Assembly: GCA_022495005.1 (NCBI GenBank)
Contig: JAGYXB010001324.1
Coordinates: 1,674,001 to 1,738,000, forward strand
Reading direction: 5' to 3'
Origin: Rhyacophila brunnea
Lineage: Eukaryota > Arthropoda > Insecta > Trichoptera > Rhyacophilidae
Length of the DNA stretch: 64,000 nt
Below are positions 57,621 through 64,000 of this stretch, piece by piece (position 1 is the first letter of the stretch; the number at the start of each line of letters is the position of its first letter). A program made the position numbers and the translations under genes. The notes under the pieces were generated by a model. That model saw nothing but the letters and a program-made list of their open reading frames with translations. It did not search any database and was not told the origin of the DNA.

Positions 57621-58124
57621 ATATTAAAGGTAGGTATACTTAATATGCTATGTTGAGTGAATTTTATCTGCAACATATTATTGAAGATGAAACAAAATTA
57701 AAATTCAAGTGCGTAAATATGGCTGTCTTTCTAAATATTTTAGTCATATTTAGTCATAATTTACAGCCTAGATTCTTTCAACTGACACCCTTCGCTACTG
57801 GGGAATATATTAAAAATACTTTGAACCAGTTTTTAGATTTTATAATTTCCAAACTGAACCGACTCAGGTTAATCGTACGTTTTTATTTTAAACTGGGAAA
57901 TTTTGTACGATTAACTGATCAAATTCTTAATAATTAAATTGGCCAAAAAGACATAGTCACATAACCAAAATTATGTAAAAGATATTTCAGAAATGCGGCA
58001 GCATAAGGATTAATAACAAATAAAGTAGCTTATCTAAATTACTTTACTCTACTTACCCTTTAAAATACTTATTAATGGTTATTATTATTGTATTGGTTAC
58101 TGGCCTAAATATTGGGTCAGTAAA
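57621..58124. other. Stretch with one unrecognised open frame
   Basis: A 95-codon plus frame at 57650-57937 contains TGEYIKNTLNQFLDFIISKL. It is longer than most random frames here but has no family resemblance and no supporting splice sites. I do not call it a gene. Confidence 0.35.
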
Positions 58125-58132
58125 TTCTATAC
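58125..58132. repeat. hAT target-site duplication, left
   Basis: TTCTATAC, against TTCAATAC on the right: seven of eight bases. Confidence 0.75.
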
Positions 58133-59058
58133 CATGGATGGCGAACCTTTTTGAGAAGTGTATCAAATTTTGTTCATTATTTTATTTAGTACTAGTTCGT
58201 GGGTCACTAAGTCACATATTGTTTTAAAATATATCTATAAAAGAAAATAGGGCCCCGCAGGCACCTTTTTTTTATTAAAGAAAAATTATTTGTACCCCTC
58301 CGAATATTAAAAAACATGAAAAAATAATAATAGTATATGTCGATATAGGAATAATGTATTATTCAAGTACCAAACTTCATTTACCTACGTTTAAAATAGT
58401 TGTGTCGAATAAAATAAATAAACACAAATTTATCATTAAAGTCACTTTACTAAACTTGGTTACCGTCCACTTGGATACCAATTGATTTATTTAAGAATGT
58501 TCATTTAATCTGAAGAATCCGGTACTGAATTTGATAAAATTGTTTGCATGGCAAATTACACACACAGTCGTTTTATTCTTTTTAATCACAAATTTGTTTG
58601 ATATAGTCTGGAACTTGTATCGTTTGTTTTTATTTTTTTAACCGCCGACACAGGGCTACAACTAAAAATATTTATATTTATGACACAATAATTTGAGAAA
58701 AAAATCTTATTAACGTACTTGATATACATATATATTATATAGATAATAATATATTATAATATAGTATGTAGATGAGAAACTTGTTAAACACTTCTAGACA
58801 CGTACGACAAGGCTGCCATTTAGTTCAGCACTGATACATCAATGATACGATAGAAAATTAGCTAGCCAATGTCCACATGGAAATATTTTTTTATAAATTC
58901 GACATTAGATATATATACTTTATGATTATAATATTTTTGGTTGTCTGTTCTCTCTTTTATGATATATAAAATAAGTTTATAAAAATCAACGGGTGGATCT
59001 TTTAAAAAGCCTGCGTGGGTCAGCGTTTGACCCGCGGGTCATAGGTTCGCCATCCCTG
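58133..59058. mobile_element. Non-autonomous hAT element
   Basis: A 926-bp element. The left end CATGGATGGCGAACCT and the complement of the right end CAGGGATGGCGAACCT differ at two bases and have the CAGGG-type hAT terminus. The near-exact 8-bp duplication (TTCTATAC / TTCAATAC) supports the boundaries. Subterminal GGGTCA and TGACCC motifs lie near both ends. No transposase fragment was found inside. The mismatches in both terminus and duplication suggest an old insertion. Confidence 0.85.
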
Positions 59059-59066
59059 TTCAATAC
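59059..59066. repeat. hAT target-site duplication, right
   Basis: TTCAATAC, the partner of 58125-58132. Confidence 0.75.
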
Positions 59067-60127
59067 AGTAAATTTAAAAATAAGGCGGTTTATTTTACAG
59101 ACGTGAATACTTTACGTGAGGTTTGTATTTTATATCCCAACTTTTTAACCTGCACGTGTCATGTGCGAAAATATTAAATTTTGCTTTCATAAAAATCTGG
59201 TTGCTATTATTTTAACAAGTGAGCAAATTAATAAGATAGAATGCGAAAGCCAGTTCTCATGGATCAAGGTATTGAAGTTTTTATTTTGTGACTAAGTTTA
59301 ATGGATACTATTGTTAGGTAAAACCAATCATCAATACTTATGTATACAATCCTGAGTTTTAAAAATGACGAAGGTAAAATAACATTTTGTGCATTATACA
59401 ATTTTATGTACAATATAATAATATAATTTTTACGTAAGGATATTAAATTTAACTTTTGAAAAATTAATATTTTGAAATAAAATTCTACAGCTGGTGCTTT
59501 CTTTGACTATGACCTGCTATCATATCGCATATTTTATTTTAAATAAGGGTTTGTTGGCCTTCTTTCAAATTCTGTTAAAAATCTTTACAATTTTAACAAG
59601 CTCTTCTGCCTTCTAAAAGACATCTGAAACTCGAAACTTTACTCTACGTCGCTCAAATTTAAGGCATTGTAACATTACGTATGTAATGTTCTCCAGGAAA
59701 TCACATTTACCGCAAACCTGAGAGTCGCTTCACTTCATAAGAAGATAAAACATTTTACACATTGTGTGAGTCTAACTTTAGTATCAATATTATCTAATTT
59801 TTGCTTTGAGGTGATTCGAAAAACCAAGGTAGTGGGGTTAAGATAGTATAGATTTATTCCACTTTTCCTTTTCTAAAAATGCCCTGTGATGGAAATCTAT
59901 CTATATGATTTGCCACCTTTTCTTTATGGAGTGATTCCAGTCCAAGCATTATGAAATCCATTGATATGACGTACCTGATTGCCCAGCACCCTTTTCTAAA
60001 TCATCCGCTTTTCATTTCCTTCAATTGTCATAATAGGTGACTGAATCCACTGAAGACATATTTTTACCCCAATATTTTGTTTGCCTTTGATGTGGTCATA
60101 CATGAAATTATTTTGATAGGCGACAGT
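59067..60127. other. Non-coding stretch
   Basis: No gene supported. At 59880-60120 both strands give long but interrupted frames that look like decayed coding sequence; no family is recognised. Confidence 0.4.
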
Positions 60128-60499
60128 TTAAGAGCATACTTCAGTGAAACGGCAAATAATTGTCAACAGTAGGTGCGACGAAATTTCTCACTAGTCGCCA
60201 ATCGGAGACAGATGGTCGAGGTGTCTGCACGTCGATTTGTTTTGTCATGGCGTCGGATGAAAATATTCTTAAATCGTGTAAAGATGACTAAAAAGCTTTA
60301 CGTATGTACTTAAAAAAGAAAACATGTCAATGAATATACTATTATTATTAGTAATGTAACAATAAACATACCATTAAATGGACGCATGTTGGTTTTATAT
60401 GACAAATTATATTTCGTTCGGCACGCGTCATTTGCACAATCCGCGCATCGCCTAGCCACGATCTTTTTAGACTATGCCTCAACTGAAGTATATCCTTAA
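60128..60499 (-). mobile_element. TTAA-flanked MITE, copy 4
   Basis: Same orientation as copy 3. Left end TTAAGAGCATACTTCAGTG, right end CTGAAGTATATCCTTAA. Landmarks CGGCAAATAATTGTCAACAG, TAAATCGTGTAAAGATGA and CACGCGTCATTTGCAC are retained. Non-coding. Confidence 0.8.
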
Positions 60500-60719
60500 C
60501 AGATGAGGATACTTTGGATATTCGTTTATTTGAGTTGATTGATATAATTATAATGTTGATTTATGAACATTTATGTGTGCGTTGCAACGCAGCACGACTT
60601 TGTATGACAGTGTAATGTAGATGTGCATTCTGCCGAGGCCTACAATGTGCTAGTTGAGTCAGTGGTGCTAGAGATATTATGATTTTATAATTGTGTAATA
60701 AATAAAACGAATAGCAGCA

Positions 60720-60890
60720 GCGAGCTGTTGTGAACCACTTGTGGAGTCTGTTAATATTACAGCAAGTTCCCCAGAGAACTCATTGCTAAGCATATAATTT
60801 ATTGCGTCGTTTACTGCAATATGTTCAGTTGTCATTCTCGGAATTATTGGGTCTAGCGTCCAACTCTTGTTTAAACCTTAGATTGGTGTC
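60720..60890 (-). pseudogene. RNase H-like relic of a LINE
   Basis: Minus-strand translation of about 55 codons gives NKSWTLDPIIPRMTTEHIAV, then NDAINYML and ELAVILTDSTSGSQQ. The E...A..DAI spacing followed by a hydrophobic strand and TDS is the pattern of the RNase H domain at the end of Jockey/CR1-type LINE proteins. The frame is broken on both sides. It could instead be chance resemblance, as only two motifs are visible. Confidence 0.4.
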
Positions 60891-62951
60891 ACAAAAGCTG
60901 CTCTTTCTATATAATTTTCTTTTGATCCGCTGTTAAACATTGGGTCTAACCTACATATTATTATCTCTCCTTTAACATTTTTTTCATGAATTTATTAAAT
61001 TTTGTGAATGCCATATTTGATTTGTAGCCATATTATGATAGACGTGATTTTTTAAAAAATCTAACCAATTATAAATAAAAATAATATAAATCTTCCCTAA
61101 ATATCATTTAGTCAAATGAATTGAAATAATACTGCTACAATAATAATTGGTTATTTTATAAATATCCGAAAATGTGGCTATACATTGGGCGAAATGCAAA
61201 AAAACACAAAATAAACTTTTGATAAAGATCCAGACAGGAGCACGTATTGTTATTGAGGTCACCAAGTTGATGAAATGGTAATGAGCTGTACATATCGATC
61301 GGTAAATGAACATATACAGTCATACAGTGATAACCGAATGGCATTAAACGACTACAGAGCCTCTCTAAAACTCTTTGGATCAACAAACTCATCAAGTTTG
61401 GTAGAAATACTTTTCAAAGAACCGAGAAGAGTGAAAAAAGCTAGATGACTGTTTATTTACCAGTAGATCGATACTACTTTATGACGATGATAATATTGTA
61501 TAATATTACTATGTGCCACAGAGTTGTCAACTTTATTCATCAAAAATTTGCCGCACGAGGTAAAAGATTATGCTATTTTGACATGACAAAATGATAAATT
61601 TATTTATTAAATTTGCTTCATAATATTATATAGCCCAATTTTGTTTGACGACAAATTGCATTTATAAATTGTACTTGTGCGATAGAATTATAGGTATTTG
61701 GTTTTAATTCGTCAAATCAATAGAATATCGAAGCTCCCAATGTTGTAAAAAGTTTGCCGATCTATGTTATTGAGAAACAAAAACTAAAAAATACATTTAA
61801 TTGTGAAATTATATATACAGAATCCTTAATTTAACCCAATTAAAATAATTATTTATCTTTTAGGATACATTTTTTTTTTTAAATCGTAACCATAATCGTA
61901 TTAACGATTGTGTTCATTTGAAGGTTGCGCTAAATCTTCAATATATTTAATTATAGTACCACATTATATTAATTTATTAATAATGATATTACTGGATACA
62001 AAATATTAACAACCTAAATGCTTGAGTCACCCTATTGTTCTAGAAGGGTGATGAATGATATTAAATAACAAGTAGGTTATCAGTAAAATTGATAACAGTA
62101 ATAAAATACTTCAATATATTCATATTACTTTGGTTAAGGCTTTCAACTCAAATACGAAGTATATTATTACTATCGCGTACTTTTACATGATATTTGAAAG
62201 TAGGCAAACTTGCCTAACATCATTTTAGGAAGCAATAATAAGTTTTCGATCCCGTTATAAAATAATATCCTCGATATGAAAGATCATACCATAAAATATC
62301 ATATATGGTAACGGAGAATTGGGTATATAATATCATATGTGGATGCTGATATTTAGTTTTCCAACAAGATTTGTCTACCCTTATTTGATATCCTTCGATG
62401 AGCAATATGCTTCAGTCCAAGGCAAATAAAATGAAAAATGATAGGCATGATCGAGGAGAGGATGAGGATGGTGTCCTCTATATAATATAAAAATATTGTT
62501 GTCCCAATGAAAAAAATATTTTTATATTTATCTTTGTTTTACTTAGCTACACAAAATATATAGTTTCTACCCAGAAAACATAGATAACCTTGTTACAATA
62601 ATATACTATGAGGATAGTTTTTTTTTCTTCAATATTATGTTTTATAACATGTTGACGCTTTAATTTACTAATTCTTACTAAAATAATCAGTTGTAAGTAT
62701 TAACAATAATATTACAAGTAGTAAACTAAAAAATATCTATCGGACAGTTGGGTGGCAACATTTTTTCCTTATAAGCTGTTTCTATCTTGGTTATCTTTGA
62801 TCTAATTGTCATAAATCGGCAAGTGTATCAAGCACTCTATTTTTAAGACATTATAAACTTATCTTTTTCAACTTTTAATATATTATGCTAATAACTAATA
62901 AATACTCACAATATATATATATATATTACATATTTTAAAATTCCAACTTAC
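60891..62951. other. Probable intron of the GPR158-like gene
   Basis: Lies downstream, in transcript direction, of the donor at 62951. No further exon of that gene was recognised here or further left. AT-rich, with an AT microsatellite at about 62910-62926. Open frames near 61104-61395 and 62220-62405 on the minus strand have no receptor-like motifs. Confidence 0.45.
62946..62951 (-). other. Splice donor of the GPR158-like exon
   Basis: On the minus strand the sequence reads AGCAGGG|GTAAGT, a strong donor. The open frame continues only five codons past it to a stop, so those codons are intronic. Confidence 0.8.
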
Positions 62952-64000
62952 CCCTGCTGAATTGGTTGTAATTCTTGATAACATTCTCAGCATTTTTTCT
63001 CGCAATGTAAAACCATTCTGAAGTATTACTTAGGTATTTATATTCTACAGCCAAATCCTTTACTAGAATAGGCCCCTCGGGTAATCGATACGCGAAGGGA
63101 CAAAACAGCTGATAATCCTTGTATTGATACTGATCGTAGCAATTGCCAGCTGCGAATATATCGTCATCGAATTCTACCATAGAGAAAACACTAGCGTGTA
63201 GTAAGTATTCAGAATGCATCACATCTGGTCCAGCGTACTTCCATAAACGAGTTAGCATATTGGCTCTGTTTACAGCTACATCAGCTTCTACTCGAAACCT
63301 TTCTTGCGCGTATCTATCAACAACCCCTTCCCCTAAATTTAGATCAGTCCCAGCGGTACAATTCTCGCCTAATAAATGCTGAGACTCAACTATTCTCAGA
63401 AAACGAGTAACGATATCTGCATGCCCCTGAATCTTAATCGTGCCATCGTCCGTAATTTCACTGACAGTTTCCTCCTCGGGATACACCATATTATCAATAT
63501 CGTCTTCGGGCGGATCTGTACTCATTATATCGGAATCAGCGTCGTATTTTATATCGTTTTTCTTTTTAGACCTATTTTTAAAGTTAATAAAAGAGTGAAC
63601 GCTCTCTAGGGAAGATTTTGGAGGTGGTCGTTCCAGAATATTATTCTCCGCAAAAGCGTTATTGTTGAATTTATCTTTTTTAATGGCGTCGCCGTTGCCG
63701 TCGCCGTCGGTATCTGACTTGACTACAGTCGTGGGCGTCGATGTAGAATTATAGGCAGTCGTGTCTTTATTATGTTGCGAAAATATTGTCTCCGGAGTTG
63801 AAATAGCGACGTGTTGCTCCACCGATTTATCATCGAAACGTTTATTGTCTGGCGATTCATTTTGTTTATCATCTACGAGAATTGTTTCAAGCCCCTCAGG
63901 GCTTGCTGTGAAGCCAAAGAAAGATCTCAGGTCGTATTTATCTTCCTTAAAGTTTGTTTTTCGACCGTTTTCTTCTGATTGTGAGGGGACTCGGGCAGGG
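62952..64000 (-). CDS. GPR158/GPR179-like class C GPCR, extracellular exon (partial)
   Basis: Partial exon, open through the right window edge, so the true start lies outside; an apparent start near 63822 is a GTG codon and not the initiator. The first two-thirds are acidic, low-complexity and Ser/Thr/Asn-rich, as in a poorly conserved extracellular N-terminus. The C-terminal third matches the ligand-binding Cache region of this orphan receptor family as I know it: RANMLTRLWKYAGPDVMHSE, then FDDDIFAAGNCYDQYQYKDY, LFCPFAYRLPEGPI, KDLAVEYKYL and SEWFYIARKNAE. In vertebrates GPR158 is a glycine-sensing receptor coupled to RGS7-G-beta5; function in insects is inferred only. No transmembrane helix is in this exon; the seven-helix part must lie in exons further left that I did not find. 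Paralogues within the family cannot be told apart from this exon. Confidence 0.72.

Noticed and set aside
57650..57937. 95-codon open frame as a gene
   Set aside because: No family resemblance, no splice signals and composition matching the AT-rich background.
59880..60120. Possible decayed transposase or LINE fragment
   Set aside because: Both strands give interrupted frames, but no diagnostic motif could be read.

Overview
This is a eukaryotic, very AT-rich window with no operons, no compact coding and large gene-free stretches. The poly-A/T and TTATTATA-type sequence, the scattered GTACCTACCT motifs and the mobile-element mix point to an insect. A hemipteran, possibly aphid-like, is my best guess, but that rests on compositional impression only.

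Only one stretch is confidently part of a host protein-coding gene. It is a minus-strand exon entering from the right edge (62952-64000) that encodes the extracellular Cache-type region of a GPR158/GPR179-like orphan class C GPCR. It ends at a strong splice donor, so sequence to its left is probably intron. A second, weaker candidate is a two-exon minus-strand gene fragment at 27086-27480 with good splice sites and no recognised function. Two unrecognised short ORFs at 3792-4444 and a GC-elevated island at 31900-32240 may be host exons or relics.

The rest is mainly a mobile-element landscape. Three 5'-truncated RTE-type LINE insertions (14494-15545, 23763-25394, 42888-44640) each carry an exact 10-11 bp target-site duplication beginning with ATA. 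Further LINE debris lies at 28805-29020, 49085-49200, 50345-50910 (minus), 50985-51585 and 60720-60890. DNA elements include three hAT-type copies with 8-bp duplications (4936-5684, 20533-21256, 58133-59058), a four-member TTAA-flanked MITE family (924, 18960, 26605, 60128), a 1.39-kb near-perfect foldback hairpin (12941-14334) with a deleted relative (21351-21908), and two weaker TIR elements (45327-45910, 46865-47247). A probable solo LTR lies at about 29620-30130. tRNA-derived SINEs occur on both strands.

The most striking single structure after the hairpin is a tandem array of about twenty roughly 110-130 bp units (33428-35690) with a higher-order repeat. It sits inside an interspersed element whose 5' part recurs at 54161-54435. 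The genes do not form a pathway. The window reads as intergenic or intronic DNA shaped by successive insertions.
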